NCBI RefSeq assembly: GCF_014652635.1
Contig: NZ_BMZE01000003.1
Location: 501,268-565,267 of the forward strand
Direction: 5' to 3'
DNA: 64,000 bases
Source of the DNA: Devosia pacifica
GTDB lineage: Bacteria > Pseudomonadota > Alphaproteobacteria > Rhizobiales > Devosiaceae
The notes under the pieces are model-generated. The model saw nothing but the letters and a program-made list of their open reading frames with translations. It was not told the origin of the DNA and ran no database searches. The position numbers and the translations under genes were made by a program. Below are positions 33,125 through 41,130 of the stretch, piece by piece. How positions within the stretch are numbered: the first letter of the stretch is position 1; each line of letters begins with the position of its first letter.

Positions 33125-34456
33125 ATGGTTCTTGCCATCGGCAACCGCAACAAGAGCGGCAAAGAGACCAACAGTTTCTCGCCCCGCCCCTACGTTATCG
33201 CGGGCTACACAACGATTGCGCTCGCATTCGGCGTGTTCGGCACATGGGCGGCGACGGCACCGTTGGCGGCCGGCGTGGTTTCGAGCGGTGTGGTTTCGGT
33301 TGAATCCAACCGCAAATCTATCCAGCACCTTGAAGGCGGCATTGTCGACGAGATTTTCGTTGAGGAAGGCGATGTCGTCGAGGCTGGCGCACCGCTCGTG
33401 CGCCTCGATTCGACGCAGGCGCAGGGCAACTATACGGTCCTCAGCACACGCCAGACAATTTTGCAGGCGACTGAAGCCCGGCTCGTGGCAGAAAGCGTCA
33501 ACGCCGACCAAATCGAGTTCCCGCAAGATCTTCTGCTGTCCGAAGACGGACAGGAGCAGGCCGCTGTTACCTTACAGCGAACCCTCTTTGCCGACCGTAA
33601 GGCGACCAAGGACGGGCAGGTTGATATTCTGCGAGTGCGCATCGAGCAGCTCAACGAGGAAATTGCAGGACTCGAAACCCAGTTGCAGGCGACTGAACAG
33701 CAGCGCGAATCGATTACCGACGAGGTCGATCGCCTGACCACGGGTCAGCAATCCGGTATCGTCGCCACCAACCAGCTATCGCAACTGACCCGCCAGCAGA
33801 TGGAACTGCAGGGACAGGTTGGCTCGATCACGGCGCAGATCGCCAAGATCAAGCAGAACGTGGCCGAAACCGAGCTTCAGATCGTTCAGATCAACCAGGA
33901 GTTCAAGGAACGTGCCGGCTCGGAACTGCGCGATATACGCGACCAGCTCAATGAGGTTTCCGAGCGTGTGGTTCAGGCGCGCGATGTTCTCGACCGCACA
34001 ATGATCATTTCGCCGGTGCGCGGGATGGTGCAGGGCATACGCATTCACACCAACCAGGGCGTGATCCAGAGTGCGGAACCGATCATGGACATCATTCCGC
34101 TCGAGGACGACCTGATCGTCAATGCACGCGTGCGGCCGCTCGATATCGACAGCGTCGATACGGGAGCACGCGCAGAGGTGCGCTTTGCCGCATTTCAGAG
34201 CCGCACCACGCCGGTGATCTTCGGGCAGGTGGAAGTGCTGTCGCAGGACGTCATTCAGCCCGAGGACAGCCGCGCCGAACCCTATTACATGGCGCGGGTG
34301 CGCGTGGACGATGCGGATGTCCCCGACGAGATCCGTGGGCGCCTGATGCCCGGCATGCCGGCCGACATCATCATCGCCACCGGTGAGCGCACGCTGGTGC
34401 AGTATCTGGTGCGCCCGCTGGAAGATGCCTTCGCCAAAGGCATGCGCGAGCAATAG
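33125..34456 (+). CDS. prsE: Type I secretion periplasmic adaptor, HlyD/PrsE type
   Basis: The 443-residue protein has one N-terminal membrane anchor (about 24-46) and then a lipoyl-like half-motif SIQHLEGGIVDEIFVEEGDVV. A long coiled-coil hairpin rich in Q and E follows (about 130-290), then the closing barrel RGMVQGIRIHTNQGVIQSAEPIMDI. The C-terminal MPGMPADIIIATGERTLVQYLVRPL is conserved in the AprE/PrsE branch. It bridges the inner-membrane ATPase to an outer-membrane TolC-type channel. No tolC gene is in the window, so a channel encoded elsewhere must be used. Confidence 0.94.
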   Translation: MVLAIGNRNKSGKETNSFSPRPYVIAGYTTIALAFGVFGTWAATAPLAAGVVSSGVVSVESNRKSIQHLEGGIVDEIFVEEGDVVEAGAPLVRLDSTQAQGNYTVLSTRQTILQATEARLVAESVNADQIEFPQDLLLSEDGQEQAAVTLQRTLFADRKATKDGQVDILRVRIEQLNEEIAGLETQLQATEQQRESITDEVDRLTTGQQSGIVATNQLSQLTRQQMELQGQVGSITAQIAKIKQNVAETELQIVQINQEFKERAGSELRDIRDQLNEVSERVVQARDVLDRTMIISPVRGMVQGIRIHTNQGVIQSAEPIMDIIPLEDDLIVNARVRPLDIDSVDTGARAEVRFAAFQSRTTPVIFGQVEVLSQDVIQPEDSRAEPYYMARVRVDDADVPDEIRGRLMPGMPADIIIATGERTLVQYLVRPLEDAFAKGMREQ

Positions 34457-34497
34457 GCCGATCAAATTTGTTGGGCGTTGCATGCCTGCACTGGACC

Positions 34498-34526
34498 GCC
34501 GTCATGATTGTGTTAATCATGGCGGC
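34498..34526 (+). terminator. Hairpin after the secretion adaptor gene
   Basis: GCCGTCATGATT and AATCATGGCGGC pair at 11 of 12 positions (the odd one a possible G-U pair) around a five-base loop, 42 bases after the stop at 34456. No T-run follows, so it may be a partial terminator before the next gene. Confidence 0.5.
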
Positions 34527-34684
34527 TCATAAAAGCGGCATGTCGTTTTGGTTTACTGATTCATTTCTGTCTTTATTTGGGGTCAGGCCTGCGCGTTGTC
34601 GCGGCGTCTTGCTGAGCCTTTCGGAAATTCCGATAGGTCGGGGGACCGGCAAGTTCAGGGCCTTTGAGGGAGTGGAAGGCACGC

Positions 34685-36187
34685 ATGGGTGTTCTCTCGT
34701 TTCGGCGTAAGGCCGGAAACGCTTGCGAGCAGGATCTAGACTGGTCGCAACAGGAACTCGCCGATTTCTTTCGGGCGCACCGCCTGCTGACGCAAAATGG
34801 TGTGTCTATCGGAATGGATCGCGGCCTCAGCGACCAGGGCGAGCCCTGGATGGCTTTCTTCGATCCCGGTACGCTTGATGTATTCATGCATGTCGCCCGG
34901 ATAGACGGCAAATGCGTGCTGGTGTGCGATCCGCTCTCGATCCGCATTACCGCTAACGACATCGGGTCGCTGATCGAACAGTTCGAACTTGAGGTCCGCC
35001 AATATCTCGAGATCAAGAGCGAGCGGCCCTCGAATGTGGTGCTGCATCCCGCGGCCAAGGTGATCATGTCGATCTCGGCGGTGTTCTTGCTATTCAAGCT
35101 CGACAATGCCAGCCAGGCCTATGCCCGTGAAGCCGCAGCCGGTGGGGCAAACACGGATCTGCGCAAAGAGGGCGTCAATAATATTGCCCGCGCGCAGAGC
35201 GTCATGGGACGGCTTTTCGATACGGTAGACAGCCCGGTCGCGATTGCTGCGCTGGCCAGCATCATTCTGGCTTCGGATCATCTGCTGCAAAGCGCAGGCG
35301 GCAAGGAACTCGGGGCAAACCTTTTGAGCACCGAGATCCTCAGCTTCGATGATGCCGAGACCGACGCCCTGGCATTGGACGGCTCGAACCAGACGAATGT
35401 GGAGTTCTTCCGCGATGCCTCAACCGAGGCGGTGGTCGACTTAACGCAGGACGGCGGCGCCCAGCAAATTGGTCAGCCATCCATCTCCATCGTTCAGGAG
35501 ATCGATTTGGCCGCAGCGCAAATGGCCGTCCCTTTGCCGATTGAAGCGCCCGTATTGACGAAGCTTTCGACGCAGGCAGTGCCGGCGCCGGCAGAGGATG
35601 CTGATGCCGCACAGCCGGCAACCGCCGCGACGGCAACCGAAGCCACAAAAGCAAGCCAGCCGAGCAGCGGCACCAGTGCCGAAGCGGCAACGAGTGCAGC
35701 AGCCGGCGAGACATCCCAGGGCACGACCGGCACTGGCGCGGCCAAGCCGACCAGTACCTACGATGAAGCCGAAGCCGTGTTGCGCAAGACGTTCAACTGG
35801 TCTTGGTCGGACACCGATGCCAACACGCCGTTGACGGTTTCGCTTAGTCCCAAACTCGGCCTTGAAGCCAAGACTCCAGAGTCGAGCGCGTTCAGCATAA
35901 ATTTCGACAATATGAACGACGTGCTTTCAAACGTTGGCTTCGCGACTGAAACCAGTATGTCGGTCGACGCCCTGCAGTCCATGCTGCAGCACATCGTCAG
36001 CGGGCTGGGCGGTTTCGATGTTGCAGCGCGCGACGGCAAATTGCTGATCGAGCAGCACGACCTGCATGACCTCGAGGCCAGCGAGGTGGGCATCTGGACC
36101 AATGTGATGTCTGATGGCAGCTCCATCTCCATTGTCGGCGCGCTGGAACTGCTCGACGATGTGGGCCAGCTGGCGCTAACGGCTTAA
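34685..36187 (+). CDS. Uncharacterised membrane-associated protein next to type I secretion genes
   Basis: The ATG at 34685 follows GGAAGGC; the product has 500 residues. I recognise no family. Residues 20-110 form a compact mixed domain (ELADFFRAHRLLTQNG, EPWMAFFDPGTLDVFMHVARIDGKCVLVCDP). A membrane helix follows at about 121-138 (LHPAAKVIMSISAVFLLFKL), with a second hydrophobic stretch at 184-197. Residues 300-370 are a long Ala/Thr/Ser/Pro-rich linker, and the last 130 residues are a folded acidic domain. It may be a docking or quality-control factor for the secretion or surface system, judged only by position. There are no close functional clues. Confidence 0.75.
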   Translation: MGVLSFRRKAGNACEQDLDWSQQELADFFRAHRLLTQNGVSIGMDRGLSDQGEPWMAFFDPGTLDVFMHVARIDGKCVLVCDPLSIRITANDIGSLIEQFELEVRQYLEIKSERPSNVVLHPAAKVIMSISAVFLLFKLDNASQAYAREAAAGGANTDLRKEGVNNIARAQSVMGRLFDTVDSPVAIAALASIILASDHLLQSAGGKELGANLLSTEILSFDDAETDALALDGSNQTNVEFFRDASTEAVVDLTQDGGAQQIGQPSISIVQEIDLAAAQMAVPLPIEAPVLTKLSTQAVPAPAEDADAAQPATAATATEATKASQPSSGTSAEAATSAAAGETSQGTTGTGAAKPTSTYDEAEAVLRKTFNWSWSDTDANTPLTVSLSPKLGLEAKTPESSAFSINFDNMNDVLSNVGFATETSMSVDALQSMLQHIVSGLGGFDVAARDGKLLIEQHDLHDLEASEVGIWTNVMSDGSSISIVGALELLDDVGQLALTA

Positions 36188-36209
36188 ACGCGTCGAACGC
36201 CAAAGGGCC

Positions 36210-36228
36210 GGCGGCGCATTGCGCCGCC
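36210..36228. terminator. Bidirectional hairpin between convergent genes
   Basis: GGCGGCGCA and TGCGCCGCC are perfect nine-base arms separated by one base (effective loop larger), in the 45-base gap between the convergent stops at 36187 and 36233. It can serve both strands. Confidence 0.65.
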
Positions 36229-36232
36229 AACC

Positions 36233-37393
36233 TCAGGCGAACTGCATTGCCTGCTTATAGATCGACACGGTGTCGTTTGCGCATTGTTGCCAGCTGAAGC
36301 GGGCAGCTTGGGCGAGGCCCTTTTCACGCGCCCCTGCCCTCCATGCCTCGTCTTCCAGCGCACGATGCAGTGCAGCTGCAAGCGCCTCAATATCGGTTGG
36401 TTCACATAGTGCTGCGGCATCGCCCGCGACCTCAGGCAAAGACGCCACATCGGCCGTGACGACAGGCGCGCCGGAGGCCATCGCCTCGAGGACTGGCAGG
36501 CCAAACCCTTCGTAATGCGAGGGGAAGGCAAACGCCCGCGCACCGGCGAACAGCGCCGGGAGATCATTTTCGGCGACGAAACCAAGATGTCGCGCCCATC
36601 CGGCGGCCTTTGCCCGATCGAGCCGCGCCACGATCGCCTCATTGTTCCACCCCGAATATCCCGCGAGGATCAGCGGGAACCGCATGCGCAGGGCCTGCGG
36701 CAGTTGCTCGTAGGCGGCCAGCAATCCATCGAGGTTCTTTCGCGGCTCGAGCGTTCCAGTAAACAGCGTGTATCCCTCAGCCTCGAGCCCCAGCCGAGAG
36801 AGCGTCGGCTGCAGCTCCTCCCGGCTGCGCGGGTGATAGGCCGAGCTGGCACCAAGGGGCGCTGCACCGACCCGCTCCAGGGGCCAATCGAAATGCGATG
36901 CGATTTCCTTTCGGGCGAACTGCGAAACCGCAATCAGCATCGTCGCCCGTTTCAGCGCCAGGCGGATTTCGCCATGCATGTGCTGCACACGCTCCTTGGG
37001 GTGAAACTGCGGATGCGTGAACACCGACAGATCGTGCATGGTGACCACTGACGGCCCGGGCGTTTTCGGCAGGTAGAAATTCGGCCCGTGGAACAACCAC
37101 TCTTTGCTCTGCGACAATGCCCGGGCGCGGCGGGTGTGCGAGACAGCGCGATGCGCTTCCAGCAGCACCTTGTTGCGCGCGAGCCAGCGCTTGATCAGCC
37201 TGATCCGCTCAAGCCGTCCAGGTTCGCCCACCATGTCAGGCGCCGGCAGATCCGGCACAAAGCCGACACCTGAGAAATAGCGCATCTCTTCGATCTCGGG
37301 CATGCCGTTAAGATGCTGCGCCAGTTCCAGCGTGTAGCGGCCGATGCCGGTCAACGGGTAGCGGATCGGATCGACCGCCAGAATAAGCTTCAT
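36233..37393 (-). CDS. Family 4 glycosyltransferase
   Basis: The 386-residue protein has the GT-B fold of family 4. The N-terminal acceptor domain begins MKLILAVDPIRYPLTGIGRYTLELAQHL, with the GIGRYT glycine loop. The donor domain holds FTGTLEPRKNLDGLLAAYEQL, and the EX7E motif is in HYEGFGLPVLEAMASGAPVV. The GIGRYTLE start is common in mannosyl- or rhamnosyltransferases of O-antigen and exopolysaccharide clusters. It stands alone on the minus strand between the secretion operon and a DUF4214 gene, so it belongs to the surface polysaccharide set by content. Confidence 0.9.
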   Translation of the reverse strand: MKLILAVDPIRYPLTGIGRYTLELAQHLNGMPEIEEMRYFSGVGFVPDLPAPDMVGEPGRLERIRLIKRWLARNKVLLEAHRAVSHTRRARALSQSKEWLFHGPNFYLPKTPGPSVVTMHDLSVFTHPQFHPKERVQHMHGEIRLALKRATMLIAVSQFARKEIASHFDWPLERVGAAPLGASSAYHPRSREELQPTLSRLGLEAEGYTLFTGTLEPRKNLDGLLAAYEQLPQALRMRFPLILAGYSGWNNEAIVARLDRAKAAGWARHLGFVAENDLPALFAGARAFAFPSHYEGFGLPVLEAMASGAPVVTADVASLPEVAGDAAALCEPTDIEALAAALHRALEDEAWRAGAREKGLAQAARFSWQQCANDTVSIYKQAMQFA

Positions 37394-37740
37394 GCCTTAG
37401 CGCCCCAGTGCACCAAAAGGCTCGTCTAGCCGCGCAGCGCCTCACAAACAAGCGCAATCCCGCCATTTCGGCTGCAGCAAAGCGGCAAGCGATCTGATCA
37501 GTGTGAATGCGTAGGACAACGCATATTCTTGTTTAGTTTCGGCGTTCGCGCATAAGTATATCTACATATTTATTAACTAAATCAATTACTTAACAATTGA
37601 TTAACAATATTATACATGCCTAAATCTTTGCGAGGGAAGGAAAACAGCGCATACGCGCTCGATCCAATTGGTCGAGCATGCGTCAGAAGACTTCCCTCGC
37701 CCGTGGTGGGCACAGGATTAGCGTTTCAGAGGGCAGTACA
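37394..37740 (+). other. AT-rich leader and promoter region of the large DUF4214 gene
   Basis: This 347-base gap changes from GC-rich to a strongly AT-rich stretch at about 37540-37625, with repeated TTAACAAT/TTAACTAAAT-type runs, then a leader of about 100 bases. The AT block is unlike the rest of the window and likely contains the promoter and perhaps sites for an AT-binding regulator such as MucR/Ros. It carries no gene. Confidence 0.55.
37657..37677 (+). promoter_or_regulatory. Near-perfect palindrome in the leader of the large DUF4214 gene
   Basis: GCTCGA, one extra T, the palindrome CCAATTGG and TCGAGC form an almost complete 21-base dyad, 63 bases before the ATG at 37741. It could be a LuxR-type or other dimer operator, or an mRNA leader hairpin. 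Confidence 0.45.
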
Positions 37741-38257
37741 ATGGCAAGCGTACAAGGTGTTTATATAGCAATTTTCGGCCGGCCGGCCGATCCGGTGGGC
37801 CTGGCTTACTGGAGCGAGGTTACGGATAACGGCCAGGATCTCTCGAAGATGATCGCGGCGTTCACAGATGCGCCGGAGTATGAAGAGCGGTTTGCCGGCA
37901 AGACCAGCAGCGAAATCATCACCTCCATCTACCAGTCTTTGTTCGGCCGCCAGCCGGACCCCGAAGGGCTGGCCTACTACACCGAGGCACTCGAGAGCGG
38001 CGGGCTGTCGATCGAAACCATTGCCATCAGCATTCTCGATGGCGCGCAGAACGACGATGCGCAGATCATCGAAAACAAGCTGGAGGCGGCCAACAAGTTT
38101 ACCGCCAGCCTCGACACGGCAGAAGAGATTGCGGCCTATAGCGGCGACAACGCCGAAGCATACGGCCAGCAATTCCTCAGCAAGATCACCGCAGACCCGG
38201 ACAGCGTGCCGACTGACGAGGAGATCGAGCAGGCCATCGACGAAGTGGAGGCGCTGC
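37726..38257 (+). repeat. Duplicated N-terminal module, copy 1
   Basis: Bases 37726-38257 encode the first 172 residues of the 829-aa protein plus about 15 leader bases. They align along their full length with 40599-41130, with near-identity at the DNA level over the first 60 bases (GGCAGTA.AATGGCAAGCG). Similarity stops at the Gly/Pro-rich linker. Confidence 0.9.
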
Positions 38258-40230
38258 CGCCGACCGGAGGACCAAGCGAGCCCGGCGAAGGCGAGCAGCC
38301 TGCGCCACAGCCGACGCCGCCGTCATCGGGTGGCGGGAGTGGTAGTGGGAGTGGCAATTCACGCGACACCACCCCGCCTGATGCGCCGACAAACGTCAAA
38401 ATAGTGGAAGGCGGTGCTGCTATCGAAGGCAAGGCTGAAGCCGGATCAACTGTAAAGATAACTATAGACGACAAAACACCTTTGACGGTGATCGCTGACG
38501 GCAATGGCAACTTTAGGGCCGATATAGACCTCGCGCCCGACGACTACGAAATATCCGTGACCGCGACGGACCGGGCCGGGAATGAAAGCAAAGCCACCGA
38601 AATTTACCCGACCGTCTCATTGGTAACGCTGTATCATGGCGAGGATAGTGAAGCCGGGTATGATTCTTTAAACAAGGCTGTTGACGCTGCCGTTGAAGGC
38701 GACGCAGTCTATTTGGCCGCCGACGTGACCATCGAGAGCCGGCTAAATATCGACGAAGCAATCTCCATTAACGGCAATGGGCATTCAATTGCTACGAACA
38801 CGGGGGACGTTTATGCCTTCCGCATCTCTGCAGGAGCTTCCCTTTCCGACTTTGACGTAAATGCATCGGGCACCTCGGCCTTTATCCTCAAGATCGCGCC
38901 AGACAAGAACGCGGCTGAGGCCCTATCCGGGGTGACACTTTCGGAAATCGACATAAACAACGCCACGAAGACAGCTATTGACTTCAACGGCGTTACAAAT
39001 TCCTCGATCGGCGACGTCAGCGTGGCGGGGACGACAAACGGCAACGGCATTACCCTTTCAGACAGCGAAAACATTACGCTGACGAATGTTACCACGAGCG
39101 ACAATGCCTGGGGCGGCGTCGGGATTTACGCAAAAGGCGAACCTTTCAATTTTTTCGAAGGCACTCTCGGCAATATTATCTTCGAGAACTATGCAAGCGA
39201 GGGGGATGACGAGCCTGTCGGAATCTATGCAGAAGAGTATGGAGAACAAAGCATAGATGGCATCTCCATCAATGGGTGGGAGACTGCCTATGTGGTGACT
39301 CAGGTTAATAGCGGCGATACAGGTCGCATGTTCTCATTCTTTTTCGACAATGAGGATGAGGCCCTAACCTACATGGCAGTTCGCAGTGACGACCATTCTG
39401 AACCGCCTGTCACGCTTTCCATACAGAGCGACAGCTTCAGCGCCGGGCCCGATACTGGCGACATTCGGTTCTTCCTTGGCTCGACGGAAGACGACACGGT
39501 TACTGCCGGGTCGGATTCGGTCATCGCCCTGGGCCAGATCTTCCAACCAGGTTCAGATGATAAGTATGTTTCCGCCTCACCCAAAGACTTGCGCGACGGC
39601 AATGCGTTCGTTCTGAAGCAGCTTAGCGACGCGGGCAGCAACACAGAGCGCTTTGACGGCATTTCTGATGAGAACTATGGCAGCGACGACGTAACGGTGG
39701 ACCTTCAGGGCCTTTCCGGCACGCTCGAAATCCATGGGTTCACTCTCGGCAACAGCATTCAGGCGGACAGCCTGATCTTCTCGCAAGGGGAAGAGGACGT
39801 TTTCGGCATGCTGGAAACCATTGAGCTGTCCAAGAACGAGACGGACTACAAGGGTGTATTTCAAAACACTGATCGTGATGTCTACACGTTTACACTCGGG
39901 TTCGACACGGATGACGCCGACGGCGCCGATCTCTACATCCAGCTCGTGGACATCATCGGCAGTTCCTCGAGGAGCATGCAAACCCTGGTGAACAGCTTCG
40001 GCGAAGGAGACAATGAACCGGGCGAGGGAGGTACGCGCACTGGAGGATATGGGCATCTTGATGGGATTGAAGAACTTGCCGGATACATCGACGATTTAAA
40101 CGACGATGGAGATTACATACTCGCCAAGCTCTTCGATGCGGCAGTGGGCATTGAGTTCTCAGCAAGCGACTCTGGCGTGGACAAACTGTTCGCCTTTGTC
40201 GGAAGCAATTTCCATTACGACGTCCAATAG
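37741..40230 (+). CDS. Large DUF4214 multidomain surface protein (829 aa)
   Basis: The start at 37741 is shared exactly with the paralogue at 40614, so the frame upstream to 37678 is rejected. The acidic protein lacks a signal peptide and cysteine. Residues 3-115 hold two DUF4214 units (VYIAIFGRPADPVGLAYW, IYQSLFGRQPDPEGLAYY), followed by a helical part to about 172. Then come a Pro/Gly/Ser linker (175-208) and an Ig-like domain at 210-290 (TPPDAPTNVKI, ISVTATDRAGNES). Residues 300-490 look like a right-handed beta-helix with repeated Asn/Ile/Ser turns, and an acidic C-terminal region follows. It is probably exported by PrsD/PrsE and displayed on the surface. No enzyme motif was found. Confidence 0.88.
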   Translation: MASVQGVYIAIFGRPADPVGLAYWSEVTDNGQDLSKMIAAFTDAPEYEERFAGKTSSEIITSIYQSLFGRQPDPEGLAYYTEALESGGLSIETIAISILDGAQNDDAQIIENKLEAANKFTASLDTAEEIAAYSGDNAEAYGQQFLSKITADPDSVPTDEEIEQAIDEVEALPPTGGPSEPGEGEQPAPQPTPPSSGGGSGSGSGNSRDTTPPDAPTNVKIVEGGAAIEGKAEAGSTVKITIDDKTPLTVIADGNGNFRADIDLAPDDYEISVTATDRAGNESKATEIYPTVSLVTLYHGEDSEAGYDSLNKAVDAAVEGDAVYLAADVTIESRLNIDEAISINGNGHSIATNTGDVYAFRISAGASLSDFDVNASGTSAFILKIAPDKNAAEALSGVTLSEIDINNATKTAIDFNGVTNSSIGDVSVAGTTNGNGITLSDSENITLTNVTTSDNAWGGVGIYAKGEPFNFFEGTLGNIIFENYASEGDDEPVGIYAEEYGEQSIDGISINGWETAYVVTQVNSGDTGRMFSFFFDNEDEALTYMAVRSDDHSEPPVTLSIQSDSFSAGPDTGDIRFFLGSTEDDTVTAGSDSVIALGQIFQPGSDDKYVSASPKDLRDGNAFVLKQLSDAGSNTERFDGISDENYGSDDVTVDLQGLSGTLEIHGFTLGNSIQADSLIFSQGEEDVFGMLETIELSKNETDYKGVFQNTDRDVYTFTLGFDTDDADGADLYIQLVDIIGSSSRSMQTLVNSFGEGDNEPGEGGTRTGGYGHLDGIEELAGYIDDLNDDGDYILAKLFDAAVGIEFSASDSGVDKLFAFVGSNFHYDVQ

Positions 40231-40613
40231 CCGCATGAACTCGGTGCCGTAAGAAGCCGCGTCGGCCGCCGGGCCGGCGCGGCTTTTCACTTGTCCGAGT
40301 GCAACCGTGACAGCACCTACCTCGTCGGGCGGACATTGCCATATGCTTTAATTCTTACATGGAACTAAAATCACACTTTCTGCAACGATATTAGGTGTCT
40401 CACCGTCTCCTGACGTACGTATTAACCTCTATTTTTGTTTAACGATTGATTTACGCGTTTATACTGACTTAAGCTTCTCCTCACGGGGAGGAGCGTCATC
40501 CCTGAAACACGACAGAGCAGCGGTGCCACAGGCACTGTGCAGTTTTTTCACGCGCAGCGGGCGAGAGCCGCTTGCGTGCGCAATAAAGTCATTCGCGTTC
40601 AAAGGGCAGTATA
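40231..40613 (+). other. Gap between the two large DUF4214 genes with an AT-rich promoter region
   Basis: The 383-base gap starts with a strong terminator (40256-40287). An AT-rich stretch at about 40340-40470, similar in character to that before 37741, likely holds a separate promoter. A leader hairpin CTCCTC/GAGGAG lies at 40477-40493. No gene is seen. Confidence 0.55.
40256..40287 (+). terminator. Rho-independent terminator after the 829-aa DUF4214 gene
   Basis: GCCGCGTCGGCC pairs with GGCCGGCGCGGC at 11 of 12 positions plus one G-U, with a four-base loop, followed by TTTTC. It starts 26 bases after the stop codon. Confidence 0.88.
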
Positions 40614-41130
40614 ATGGCAAGCGTACAGGGTGTTTACATAGCAATTTTCGGCCGGCCGGCAGATCCGGTAGGCCTCGCATATTGGAATGAGGTGACCGAT
40701 AACGGCCAGAATCTCTCGCAGATGATCGCCGCCTTTACCGATGCGCCGGAGTTTGAAGAGCGCTTCGCCGGCCAGAGCAACAGCGAGATCGTGACGGCGA
40801 TCTACCAGGCGCTGTTCGGCCGCGAGCCAGATGCCGAGGGGCTGGCATTCTATACGGATGCGCTCGACAACGGCACTCTGCCGATCGAGACCATTGCCAT
40901 CAACATTCTCGATGGCGCGCAGAACGAGGATGCGCAGATCATCCAGAACAAAGAAGCAGCGGCCGACGTTTTCACCGCAAGCCTCGACACACCGGAAGAA
41001 ATTGCGGCCTATAGCGGCGCCAATGCGGAAGCTTACGGCCAGCAATTCCTCAACCAGGTGACCGCAGACCCTGACAGTGTCCCGACGGGAGAAGAAATCG
41101 AAGAGGCCATCGAAGAGGTATTGGCGCTGC
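40599..41130 (+). repeat. Duplicated N-terminal module, copy 2
   Basis: This is the second copy of the module at 37726-38257. Roughly four of five residues are the same, including MASVQGVYIAIFGRPADPVG and AAYSG.NAEAYGQQFL. After the Gly-rich linker the two proteins have no visible similarity. Confidence 0.9.
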
